Source: Tritrichomonas musculus (Eukaryota; Parabasalia; Tritrichomonadida; Tritrichomonadidae). Taken from it: 64,000 nucleotides of DNA. A program made the translations under genes and the position numbers. Each line of letters starts with the position of its first letter. Within the stretch, counting starts at the first letter, position 1. This document shows positions 33,301-41,300 of the stretch, piece by piece. Under the pieces are notes generated by a model, which was not told the DNA's origin, made no database searches, and saw nothing but the letters and a program-made list of their open reading frames with translations. The stretch is from contig JAPFFF010000037.1 of NCBI GenBank assembly GCA_039105265.1, positions 372,001-436,000 of the forward strand, given 5' to 3'.

Positions 33301-35425
33301 CTCGATTGATATTTCGCCCTGGCTTGGCATCATCACTGATGCCATTTTGTCCTTCTACAAGAACAGCAGTTCTGAAGTTGTTTTGGAGAACGTTAACTTT
33401 TCTGATGCATTCAAAATACTATCGCGAGGCAGCCCAGTTGGCGTTGAATCGCCATTGATGGACTACTACAGCAAGATCATTCTTTCCAAGTCCAACATAC
33501 CTGGTTTCTTTTCGTTTTCATTGAAGACGAAGCAGGCCAAATTTGACATAGAAAGTGGCTTTACGTATTTCTACTGTGACCAGTTCAACCTGAGTGACAA
33601 CAAGAACTTCATTCAGTATGCAAAGAATGTTCTTTCATTGACAGACTTCAATTGCAAGTTCTACTTGCTGGACAAGGATCACATCTCGATTACGAACGAT
33701 GTCATCTCGATGTTCATCAAGCAAATAAGAGATAAGAAAAACATTGGACTAAGAGATAATTTAATCCGTAATTACGTCAACTACGTCTATCCTTATCTTA
33801 CTAGCGACGCAAACATCTTCACTCGTGATAGAGCAGCTGGTCTCACAATTGATCTTTTCCCAAATCTTCCTCCAATCGATGAAATTCGGCCTGTTTTTCG
33901 AAGCCAAGAGAAAGAAAAAGTATCGATAACCGAAAAACAAGTTGAAGAATTGAATTCAATTTGGAATCAATTGAATGGTCAATTGAATGAGCTCTTAAAT
34001 TTGAATGACCCGGCGGTTTTCTTCTCAAATTATCAAGAGAATAAAACCGATTATGAACAGAATGATTTCATTATATTCCAGTTCCTGTCGGTCATGAAGT
34101 GGATACAGGTTCAGATCCATTCAAAAGAACGACAGGATTTTGAGAGGTTTATGTTGCTTCTCAAAAAATTGAATGAATTCAATATTGAAAAAAATACAAA
34201 TTTGTCAGTAATAGCTGACATCCTTATTTCTTATCCAGTTGACTTCTGGATTGATGATGCATTCACCATATTCAAGGCGTCATTGATAAATTTCGTCTCT
34301 GTCCACAGCAATGCCCATTTCCAAGATATTTTGGATCAATTGGATTCACTGCCTATTGAAAAAGTGGACGAAATTTTCAATGACGATGAGTGCCTCAATA
34401 AATTGATCGACTTTTTCAAAACACAGAATTGTATCTCTTATTACGATACATTCAAATTTTTGAATACATATTTGGTCCGAAATCCTCAGAAAATTGATCG
34501 TTTCTTCTTCATTTTTGATGTCGATAAATTCGATCCTGACGACTCTTATGAAAACATGAAATGCATTTTAAACATTCCAAATTCAACTATTCCAAATGAT
34601 ATTTTGTATCGTTTGTTGAAAGGAATTATTATGTATTTATCGAGAGATAATATTCATTACTATGATATCCAAAACTCTTTGAAAGTCTTTTCATCGTTGA
34701 AAAATAAATTTTCCAGTCTTGACCAATTATCCTCTCAATTTGATTTTAGTTTCATTGATGCGAAAATTATTAATAATTTGATTTTGGTGATGGATTCAGC
34801 TTCTTATCAATCTCAGGATTTGACAAACTTAATTGAATTGTTGTGTATCAATCAAAGAGTTCGAGAAATTTACTATGATATTATTCATCAAAATCTTTAC
34901 CAGTCAAATGAATATCGTTACTCATTTACCTTTTTATTAACTTTTTATTCCAGAATTGTTGATAAATATGCTGTTGGTCAGGAACTAATTGAAGAAGTGA
35001 AGTTCCTCTCTAATGAATTGAAAGAATCTGCAACTAAAAAACCTCGAAATAATTTCTTTTTCAATATAATCTACGCATTAATCATTCGTGCAAATGATAT
35101 GGCTATATTTAAAGACCTATTGTATACTTTAATGATAAGTTTAAACATATTCCAAAAATATGATTCTCCACTAGAGGAATTTGTTATTAAAATGATTCGA
35201 TCTCTAGGGATAGACGAAATGAAATCTATCGTTTCTCAAATTTGTGAGATCGAAGATGAAGAAAAAAAGGGATTTGACAATAAATATATTTCAAATTTGG
35301 CATTGGTGATTGAAATTTTCCCTGAAATTTTGCAATTTATGAAAGAAAAGTATCCTTCGTCAATTCCATCAACTGTCATCATTTTTAATTTTAGAGTTCA
35401 AAATGCTTTTTATCCAAAAGAATAA
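27329..35425 (+). CDS. Giant ubiquitin carboxyl-terminal hydrolase, USP9X/USP24-type
   Basis: 2698 residues, close to the 2500-2600 of animal USP9X and USP24. Long helical-repeat regions flank a peptidase C19 domain at about 1366-1664. The Cys box is GFLGLTNLGATCYMNSVLQQ with nucleophile C1380. The His box is GNANGGHYTSL with H1614. FNDMNV supplies the third residue (N1629, next to D1630). A ubiquitin-like segment lies near 900-980, where USP9X has one. The LHLKRFEYD strand is intact. The usual C-x-x-C pairs of the finger subdomain are replaced (NQIKADTLDRKIDARK), so no zinc is bound. Asn/Asp-rich (about 430-560) and Glu/His/Asn-rich (1817-1881, unit EEHNENDNINN) insertions look unstructured. 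It would remove ubiquitin from substrates in the cytosol; targets unknown. Divergent from the surface-protein gene. Confidence 0.93.
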   Translation: MEISPYDNFENWSCILLSTLQCSQDYAYLMPDCIELIFSIISENQLPEPITAYTDNFLNKILPEATTSLLRIMHVNEDDIDTCMSFLTTMLTLCTWAVQNNVESLYKLPPLILDKNQFFYSQKKETWKTIVDNFLSSGDMNLVCDLMKPANPFPPLNIYLYIIQIISTFFKDKLCDSMTEYVDQFITAFGNYLRSIMDLQKIRNINKTTLENILDDFYKILEESSFDHVLDLSVYFEFLEFCLKSEIIFIQLFIVRTFHFFLIYAKDEVIIQFKEWCDSKNFIEFLISKDFNEEVIKQLVLVFVNLANKNLLDTNTLYILWNRTLHVHTSQRSSYINLISKVLRNLKSYEAKRYLAIIMMNGNNEISQADIDKYNEVINEKEQSVGNNENDSSAELIRLDDRNSESKLNDDNEEANNYDEKVFTDYLNEIMHDEQAEIESKYINNNNNNNDVFNKDESNNNGNDLCEADAKKLIENNVINKIGNNNDDNDENLFVPISENEDNNNNQKVTEFVPTKKSSSVKFNNDENVNNNNNSIYNKSNSDDTYKTGICHNTRIWQYDDFISIEKYRQISHSLSCYSPSDFQLTNEVLQLLLACLNFAKCKVSYFIVSILFEFSKNDEKVANEFKKSISRRLYFRVDLFLFYKCFELIENSEDHQVASILLPKLVKIIGHNIDLGVDFERQLFRTLPFDRTLIFSIISDYYQSNSKQIPFEKIIKIYDENHEFDDEFWLFMQSLLDTNGINATDDDGFNQLKECIDKYDFKKATRTFVYFLKSYYFIINLYENRMKTKDFYKQTVKGPVIFKRSKLPPIGLDQFFKLLELAENDEVASIAINIILLFTTSYESFEYDDPIEIINTIILPKIKSLNMNDSNLIKRYLKVLFEISRQTEISLDLSDFGFPKHSIYRDEIIILQIDGLDIHQNLICCKNDTFSSVQRRLIELYPFLNDIHLYFKHNRTYIHDENHPLYYYDFESNHPEIEVSNFQSDVIGKNVDRCKKLAPNCPSLFLTDQHFQDLLLSFINDQNLNEIVNKFLNFLPNDPKTIELAKENDMFLSLLLGNDDSNVFQYYLQVLISILKITDDQTVICQYKNIDFYSFLCQIIDAHFNCLYEIISLFDCLFGPDLKDVVEKVFIVVCKVLSSSEIALLNHSLSETKVVASHLFHSILSSFPDIDVLANDPSLFESIVTNATPETWQLIRNGLYDLNNIIPLFDKLIDHIGQLKNSSTSMQHNSNYFAELFTAYVPRVSNECNVAKILNMCIDLLSSPTVFEQSNDDDQSIISLCEMTSSILDSNKDIQFDNLSNVISKTLPMALQTDNEKKQNAIYNLCLSLATHISDGNDQINQIMKSLYSIETDRWNYRPNNFRKSSTGFLGLTNLGATCYMNSVLQQLFFFKPFRDSVFIEKVDSKSEGGEAFIEFQKIFAQLLISKKSFADTRPFCNTWKGWGKAVINVREQQDAVEFLNMFLDQLPESLKESYKGTLINQIEGISEDFKTNNIETFFAFSLEIKNFTTIDESFDNFLQDELFTGENQIKADTLDRKIDARKYSRIQTAPPVLILHLKRFEYDIRTYNRNKIYSRFVIPQEINIQKLLVNNEEMLYELKGVVLHFGNANGGHYTSLIKINGKFYNFNDMNVSLFDENDFEKETFGGNQMNGCAYLLFYERKNKDEIDSNYEVDKEKETLLIPPEMRSEIVKENDEFVICQSAFTMPTMHFASYCNEIQLMTDYYINIFLHSGLGEESHVIVERLKNCMASNSQEKWFVRHLIQIFAPKITDFFTNCSNEDIMSSFIDIFRTIIFNSDIKLQISSQSEDNPGLKRGKEEENENENDHSEEHNENENENINNKERNENENIINEKHNENDNINNEEHNENDNINNEEHNEGKLECVNDVVHDKEVSDKSDADKNGEISIFIDNSELLFLLFEFSDLIIKYSPSIGQWRQYKWLFQIPYILIKRCNLDIIQSGSYQRINSEHLSGSVIKVYDRSDPSREIQNSIDISPWLGIITDAILSFYKNSSSEVVLENVNFSDAFKILSRGSPVGVESPLMDYYSKIILSKSNIPGFFSFSLKTKQAKFDIESGFTYFYCDQFNLSDNKNFIQYAKNVLSLTDFNCKFYLLDKDHISITNDVISMFIKQIRDKKNIGLRDNLIRNYVNYVYPYLTSDANIFTRDRAAGLTIDLFPNLPPIDEIRPVFRSQEKEKVSITEKQVEELNSIWNQLNGQLNELLNLNDPAVFFSNYQENKTDYEQNDFIIFQFLSVMKWIQVQIHSKERQDFERFMLLLKKLNEFNIEKNTNLSVIADILISYPVDFWIDDAFTIFKASLINFVSVHSNAHFQDILDQLDSLPIEKVDEIFNDDECLNKLIDFFKTQNCISYYDTFKFLNTYLVRNPQKIDRFFFIFDVDKFDPDDSYENMKCILNIPNSTIPNDILYRLLKGIIMYLSRDNIHYYDIQNSLKVFSSLKNKFSSLDQLSSQFDFSFIDAKIINNLILVMDSASYQSQDLTNLIELLCINQRVREIYYDIIHQNLYQSNEYRYSFTFLLTFYSRIVDKYAVGQELIEEVKFLSNELKESATKKPRNNFFFNIIYALIIRANDMAIFKDLLYTLMISLNIFQKYDSPLEEFVIKMIRSLGIDEMKSIVSQICEIEDEEKKGFDNKYISNLALVIEIFPEILQFMKEKYPSSIPSTVIIFNFRVQNAFYPKE

Positions 35426-35846
35426 AATACTATTGTTGTTTTAATAAACATTTTTTTTATTGGAAAGATATTATTAATCTTTTTGATGTATTTGTATTTT
35501 ACTTATTTATTGCTCAAAAAGGTTGTTAATATAAGATATTTAAAATTTTAAATATCTTATTAAAAAAAAAAGTTATTTATTAGAAAAGATTAAAAACCTA
35601 TGTTGGTTTGGTTTTACATTAATGGATGGCTTAATAAAATAATGATAGAATTCAATAAACATTTCATTTATTCGTTGTTAATGCTTGATAGAGTATTCAT
35701 ACCAAAAAATTAATATCTAATTTTGAGAAATTATAATATTAAAATATCCCATTTCTTTGTCTAATCAAATCAATCTAATATGTAATAAATCTCAAACATT
35801 TCTATTTATTTGAAATATAAGCAACAGAAAAAATAATTATTAAGAT
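35426..35846. other. Intergenic between convergent genes
   Basis: A/T-rich 3' flanks. A short inverted repeat (AAGATATTTAAAATTT / AAATTTTAAATATCTT near 35533-35560) could be an mRNA hairpin. Nothing else. Confidence 0.4.
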
Positions 35847-36677
35847 TCATGAATCGTCAAGATGAGGTATCAATGGCGTCCGCTTTATTACAATTGTTTT
35901 TGCAAGTTTTTTCTTTGAATCCACATTTAATTCTAGATGAGACGTCCTTGATGATGAAATTAATTTTGATTCGCTTCTACTTGTTTTTAGATCTTCAGTT
36001 TTTACTATTTCATTTGCATCAATTTCATCGAATGATTCTTCTTCATCTTCTTGCTGTTTATGTCGTCGCCTAATCATAAACATTCGATTTAATCTATTTC
36101 GTAGATTTTTTGTTAAATTATCTATTTCATCTAGCTTATTAATAACATTTTGATAAAACTCAGAAATTCTATTTGATAAATTTGTTATTTTATCGTCAAA
36201 AAGTCGATAATATAAATGATATGAATCTGTTAGTTGAGAGGAGAAAGCAATACTTTTTTTTTCATAAAGAGAATCAACAAATGAAACACTTGCAAAGTCT
36301 GAAAGAATAGTTTTATCAAGTTTGTTTTTAGCTACTCGATTAAAAGCTCCAAATAGTGTGGTAAAATCATTTTTAAGATCATGTCCAAAATGATAAACAC
36401 TTTGCGAAGACCCTTTCGATGAAGTTGAACTGGCATCTTCACTCTGAATTGTATTATTTGAATTAACAGTTTGATTATTTTGCGAATTATCGTTTGTTGT
36501 CGAAGATCCATTGTTTTGCTCTGTTCCTGGGATTTTTCTAAAAAAAGATTTCCTTCGTGATCCATAAGCAGCCATATATTTTGCAATTTGTTGATTTTCA
36601 GCTTTACGATCAATAAGACGTTGCAACTCCTTGATCTCTTGATCGATCATCTGCATCCATTCAGCAGATCCCATCAT
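35847..36677 (-). CDS. Hypothetical protein with central helical region, 276 residues
   Basis: Starts with two consecutive ATGs; I use the first (36677). A charged N-terminal helix (EIKELQRLIDRKAENQQIAK) is followed by an Asn/Ser/Thr/Gln-rich linker at about 55-95. A helical region at about 97-200 then includes a likely coiled coil (NRISEFYQNVINKLDEIDNL), a basic patch (MIRRRHKQQ) next to an acidic one (EDEEESFDEID), and a Ser/Lys-rich tail. No catalytic motif, signal peptide or membrane span. The helical core LKNDFTTLFGAFNRVAKNKL is not recognised. It converges on the USP gene. Codon use and stop (TAATAA) are normal for a trichomonad gene. Confidence 0.75.
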   Translation of the reverse strand: MMGSAEWMQMIDQEIKELQRLIDRKAENQQIAKYMAAYGSRRKSFFRKIPGTEQNNGSSTTNDNSQNNQTVNSNNTIQSEDASSTSSKGSSQSVYHFGHDLKNDFTTLFGAFNRVAKNKLDKTILSDFASVSFVDSLYEKKSIAFSSQLTDSYHLYYRLFDDKITNLSNRISEFYQNVINKLDEIDNLTKNLRNRLNRMFMIRRRHKQQEDEEESFDEIDANEIVKTEDLKTSRSESKLISSSRTSHLELNVDSKKKLAKTIVIKRTPLIPHLDDS

Positions 36678-38231
36678 TTTAATAAATCTATAATTTGGGA
36701 TAAAAACGTTTTTTAAAAACTATTTTATTTTAAATATATCCTGTTATTTAGTGTAATAAATCTAGAATTTTTTATGAATTAAAATTTGTTTACTATGAAA
36801 TTCAATATATAAATAAAATGATGATCTTCTATTAATATAATAAGATTCAAATTCAAATTTTCCTTTTATTTTCATTAATGAACAAATATAGAATACTAAT
36901 AAGGATATGTTACTGTTTATCTTTCAAGGTTTCAATTTTTTAAATTCATATGAAATCCTAATTTACTCATACTTTAATTATTTAGATTTATAATATTTAA
37001 TTAAATATATATATTTCATTTGATATGTTTCTTGTGATTGATTAATTAATATTTTTTTAATATTTATCAAATTGTTGATAAAGATATTATTATTTATGGA
37101 TATACAAAATCCATATTATAACGTATATTTTACATTCAAAAGTAAAATAAACGAATAAATGAAATATTTCATAGCCTCATCATTTTCTCCGCATTTTATA
37201 ATAAATATTAGCTGTGTATTCATATGTATTTTAATTAACAAGATGTGGATAATTCTTAAAAATAAAACAGCCTATAAAATAGCGTTTTACTTTTTTATTC
37301 AAAAATATTTGAATGATATTTTAGCGGAAATTTTAAGACAATTCAGAATTTTCTATAATTATCAAAACCTGAAAAACTTTTGCACTATAAGGTGAAATAA
37401 GAGGTAAATTGATTAACCATAAAAGTTACGTTATGATATTGTGATTCTAAACGTCCTATTGAAAATAAAATTATCTGCATTAGAATAATTTCATATATTA
37501 TGCATATAATAAGTATTTAAGAAATGATTTTAAATTACCAAAAAAAAAAAAAAAAAAAAAAAAAAATATTTATATATAAATATTTTAATCGTTTTATTCT
37601 CAATTTTCATTGGATGAAAAATGAAAAGTTTTATTTGGCAAATAAAACATATGACAAAAAACTTGATATTGAAATGTCAGCATCATGTTGATTGAATAAA
37701 TTTTTAATAAAAAACTTTTGTTATCCGCCCTTTCAAGTAAATATTATTATTAGAGTATTACTATTTGAGTTAAACAATAAGCTGTATTCATTTGTTCTAG
37801 AATAATTAATCAAGCCTATTATTTGAATTAAGATTTTGTAAAAAGTTATTTATATATGATGTTTGATACTGCTTTTAACTCATAATATAGTTGAATCCAA
37901 GAGGGTATGTTTGTTGATTTAACTAATTATCTATAAAGATGGTAAATAAAATCTAGTAATAGGCGGTAATCATGGAAAAAACTTATCATCATAATTTCAG
38001 AATTTTCTTTGTAAATTTTATAAATGTTCGCAAATTTGAATTAGTTCATCAAATTTATTGATATATTGTTTTCTACTGCTCATTTCTTGCAAAACAAAAA
38101 TATGTATGGAAATCCTTTTTTTATCAATATAAAATATTTGTCTCTATCGTTTTAAAATGTTGTGAAGTAAAGGAAACTTTTTCAAAAAACAACCTTTTTT
38201 TGTGAAGAAAAGATGCAATATAAAGTCCGTT
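36678..38231. other. Large A/T-rich intergenic region between divergent genes
   Basis: Holds an A run at 37541-37566 and no supported gene. The 78-codon frame at 37159-37395 is hydrophobic and A/T-driven, with no promoter motif. The final part is the cofilin promoter. Confidence 0.5.
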
Positions 38232-38241
38232 TCACTTCACT
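38232..38241 (+). promoter_or_regulatory. Initiator-like element of the cofilin gene
   Basis: TCACTTCACT lies 15-24 bases upstream of the ATG at 38256. It has two overlapping TCA(C)(T)(T/A) matches to the trichomonad initiator. Confidence 0.5.
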
Positions 38242-38255
38242 AATTATATTTAAAA

Positions 38256-38681
38256 ATGGCTATGACCGCAATTAAAGTCCATGATGACTGCATGCCAGTC
38301 TGGAATGATATCAAGATCGGACATAAGTACAGGTATGTCATCTTCAACTTTTCAAAGGATCTTCAATACGTCGAAGTTGAAAAGACAGCTCCACCTGAGA
38401 AAACATATGATGATTTCCTCGATGATCTCCCACCACGTGATGTTCGCTATGCAGTTTATGACTATGACTATTCTATGGATGATGGAACTTCTCGTAACAA
38501 ACTTCTTTTCATCGTTTGGGCACCAGATGTTGCTCCAGTTCGCAGGAAGATGCTCATTGCATCCACAAAGGTTTCTGTTAAGAATGCCCTTTCTGGTGTT
38601 GCCCTTGAAATCCAGGCAACAGATGATTCAGAAATTGCAGAATCTGCAATTCTTGAAAAATGCAGATCACAATCTAAGTAA
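38256..38681 (+). CDS. COF: ADF/cofilin
   Basis: A single ADF-H domain of 141 residues, the usual length for protist cofilin/actophorin. The N-terminus MAMTAIKVHDDCMPVWNDIK matches the canonical SG(V/I)-x-V-x-D-x-C start. The KYRYVIFNF strand, the DDLPPRDVRYAVYDYDY segment and the long actin-binding helix (WAPDVAPVRRKMLIASTK) are all present. It binds and severs ADP-actin filaments and drives the actin turnover of the amoeboid adherent form. The Ser that is phosphorylated in animal cofilins has no obvious counterpart at residue 3. The gene is noticeably richer in G and C at third positions than its neighbours, consistent with high expression. The stop is in a TAAAG context. The alternative start at the second Met would remove only two residues. 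Confidence 0.95.
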   Translation: MAMTAIKVHDDCMPVWNDIKIGHKYRYVIFNFSKDLQYVEVEKTAPPEKTYDDFLDDLPPRDVRYAVYDYDYSMDDGTSRNKLLFIVWAPDVAPVRRKMLIASTKVSVKNALSGVALEIQATDDSEIAESAILEKCRSQSK

Positions 38682-39220
38682 AGACTTTTATCATCTTAAT
38701 AACTTTCATAAAAGTTTATTTTACTATTCTAAATTTTTTTTTAATCAATTGTAAAGCAATCCAAAAGTTAAGCGTTTTCAATAAGAATAACGAGTTTTTT
38801 AGCAGTAAGGAAATTTTGAGGAAAATGAGCAATACAAAGGTCAATAAGTTTTTTTATAATAGTGATATAATGATATTCGCCATAATCAAAAATATTACTT
38901 GGTTTAATATGTAAATTAATTATTTGTTTAGGGAAGAGATAAGGGATGGAAAACAATATTCAAAATCCCACTTTTTCAAAGATTAAACGTACATAGAATT
39001 GCAATTGCATTTTGGATGTTTTTCTCAAAATAAGAATAAAATTGTTTATTATAAATCAAATATTATGATATATGATGGTGTTATGTATTTATTTTTTTAT
39101 TGGAAAATATTATTTAATTATATATCTAGAAAAAAATTTACAAAAGTTCTTCGGCCTTAACGTACAAATTAATCTGAAAAATACGACCAATATTTTATAT
39201 ACAAAAAAATAGAATTGCAA
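38682..39220. other. Intergenic, A/T-rich
   Basis: A minus frame of 62 codons at 38768-38956 shows no promoter or family match. Otherwise only A/T-rich sequence. Confidence 0.45.
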
Positions 39221-41185
39221 ATGGCTCAATATCAACGAAATGCATTATCTCCTCCCAAATCACCATATCAACAATTTATTGAAGAAAATGATAAGCTTTT
39301 AAATTCCATTTCGCAAAATGATATTCAATCACAAGAAACAAATGATTCAGATTTTGTTTTAAGAGAAAATGATAGTGGGAATGAATACTATGAGTCTCTA
39401 AAAGAATCTTTAGATTCAATTAACGCTAAACTTGGAATAGTTCCAAAATCAAAAATACAACAAAAATCAGAACCTGATACGGTTTTAGAAAAATCAACAG
39501 ATAATTCAATAGCTCAATTTGCTAGTCAAAGTGACATTTTACCATCTGATAAAGTTTTTTGTCCCAGCCCTCTTGATAAACAAAACAAGAAAGAAGAGGA
39601 AGAAGAGAAATGGCCCATATCTACTGAAAAAGACAAAAGTTCTGGAATTGGTAAAGTAATAAGCAATTCTGAATTGATCAAATCCGATAATGATGAATCT
39701 GCTGCCATGAAAAATGAATCAAATGAAGACCAGTATTCTCGTCATTCGAATAAACTAAAAGAGTTAAGTGATTCTGTAAGCCTAACGCCACAGCTCAGAT
39801 CCAAATCAAGATCTAGTGCAAAGGCTTCAAAGTCTTCAAAAAGTAACAACGATGACCTCATTAGTACTCCAACAAAAGCATCACAAAGTAAATCAAATCA
39901 AATTTCAACGCCTCAAATTAAATCGGTTAATTCGTTCGTAAGTCAAAAAAATGATAATAGCTCTGTTGTAAGTAGGCATAGCCAAGCATCAAAATCTAAA
40001 AAATCAAATTCTGTAGCCAATGATAATATTCAAACCCCAATCAGCCCAAAAGCAAATTCAGAATCAAGCAATAATAATCAAGTACCAACTCCCCAAAAAG
40101 ATAATTCGGTTATTAGTGATAAAAATCAAGCACCTTCTAGTCCTAAAGCAGAATCTGTTTTTAGCAAACATAGTCAAACCCCAAACAATCAAAAAGGAAA
40201 TTCAATTATAAGCAGCCACAGTCAAACAACCGGTAGTAAAAAAGGAAGCTCCTCTGGAGTCCATAGAAGTATGATTTCAACATCTTATATTGATTATCTT
40301 GATGCAAAACAAAAGCGAATTTTGGAAAAATGGAGGCAAGAAGATCTTGAAGAAGAAAGAAATCTTGAAGAAGAAATGATTGATAGATTGCTTACTCCTA
40401 AACATACTTGGAAAACATTTAAATTTACATCCCCGCGTCCAACAAGTTCTAAGAATAGTGCATCAAATACCGAAGCAAATAGCAATTTAAACGACGAAGA
40501 CGAAACTGATAGATCAATATTTGAGTCGAAGCAAACATCAGGAGGAGTTTTTGCAATGCCACCAAATCCATCTGCCAATCTAAAACAAATGCTTGAAATT
40601 CCCGCAATTGAACGTCTTCTTACACCGAAAAAGAATTTCATTTTACAAAGTCAACAACAGAGGCAGCAAAAAACAAAGCGTCAAAATTCAACAAGACCTA
40701 GAAAGATCAAACCTACGTATGAGGATGATTTTATTAATCGCCAAGCTCATTATGAGAATGAGAAACGACTTAAAAATACAATGAAAACAACAAATAAGCC
40801 AAAAACTAAAAAGAAAGGAGATGATGTATTTAACAAGTTGTATGAAAAATCATTAGTAGATGATTCAGATTCATCTGACTTTGGAGATGAAGAAGTAGGT
40901 TTTTCTGGTGATAGTGAAAAAAGGAATAAGGTAAAGTGGAGTAACAAATCTCATCTTGTTGAATCTAAAAAGATTGCAGATCAGCAGCCTCCAATGGATA
41001 CATCTAAATTCCGAGATGATAGATATTCCCCTAATTCACGAAGAATTGCTCAAAGCCGTGAATCAAGGTCTTTCCAAGAGCGTACGTCAATTGATTTCGA
41101 TGATGTTTTAAAGCAAAACAAAGAAGAGCAAGATCAAAAGAAGAGGAAAGAATTATATGAACAGCATATGCAAAATTTAGAATAA
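39221..41185 (+). CDS. Low-complexity Ser/Asn/Lys-rich protein with C-terminal helices, 654 residues
   Basis: The start is the ATG at 39221; the TTG six bases earlier is not used. Residues about 1-120 are acidic and Gln/Ser-rich. Residues about 180-350 consist of degenerate Ser/Lys/Asn/Gln/Pro repeats (variants of SVISDKNQAPSSPKAES). Residues about 360-400 hold a charged helix (QKRILEKWRQEDLEEERNLE). The last third contains two I/MERLLTPK(K/H) motifs, basic stretches and a Lys/Glu-rich end (KKRKELYEQHMQNLE). No membrane segment or signal. It is probably disordered with short binding motifs, and many Ser-Pro/Thr-Pro sites suggest phosphorylation. It lies 115 bases upstream of and codirectional with the CCDC39 gene, so a cytoskeletal role is possible but unproven. 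Confidence 0.75.
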   Translation: MAQYQRNALSPPKSPYQQFIEENDKLLNSISQNDIQSQETNDSDFVLRENDSGNEYYESLKESLDSINAKLGIVPKSKIQQKSEPDTVLEKSTDNSIAQFASQSDILPSDKVFCPSPLDKQNKKEEEEEKWPISTEKDKSSGIGKVISNSELIKSDNDESAAMKNESNEDQYSRHSNKLKELSDSVSLTPQLRSKSRSSAKASKSSKSNNDDLISTPTKASQSKSNQISTPQIKSVNSFVSQKNDNSSVVSRHSQASKSKKSNSVANDNIQTPISPKANSESSNNNQVPTPQKDNSVISDKNQAPSSPKAESVFSKHSQTPNNQKGNSIISSHSQTTGSKKGSSSGVHRSMISTSYIDYLDAKQKRILEKWRQEDLEEERNLEEEMIDRLLTPKHTWKTFKFTSPRPTSSKNSASNTEANSNLNDEDETDRSIFESKQTSGGVFAMPPNPSANLKQMLEIPAIERLLTPKKNFILQSQQQRQQKTKRQNSTRPRKIKPTYEDDFINRQAHYENEKRLKNTMKTTNKPKTKKKGDDVFNKLYEKSLVDDSDSSDFGDEEVGFSGDSEKRNKVKWSNKSHLVESKKIADQQPPMDTSKFRDDRYSPNSRRIAQSRESRSFQERTSIDFDDVLKQNKEEQDQKKRKELYEQHMQNLE

Positions 41186-41300
41186 TTTTTTGTATTTTAT
41201 TATTATCATTAAAAGTAATGACGGAAACATTTTCTTATAATTTTATTCAAATTTTTATATATGCTAATTGAAATCTAAAATTTTACATTTCGTTATTTTG

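Noticed and set aside
37159-37395. 78-codon hydrophobic plus frame in the cofilin upstream region
   Set aside because: No initiator motif, A/T-driven composition and no similarity to known small proteins.
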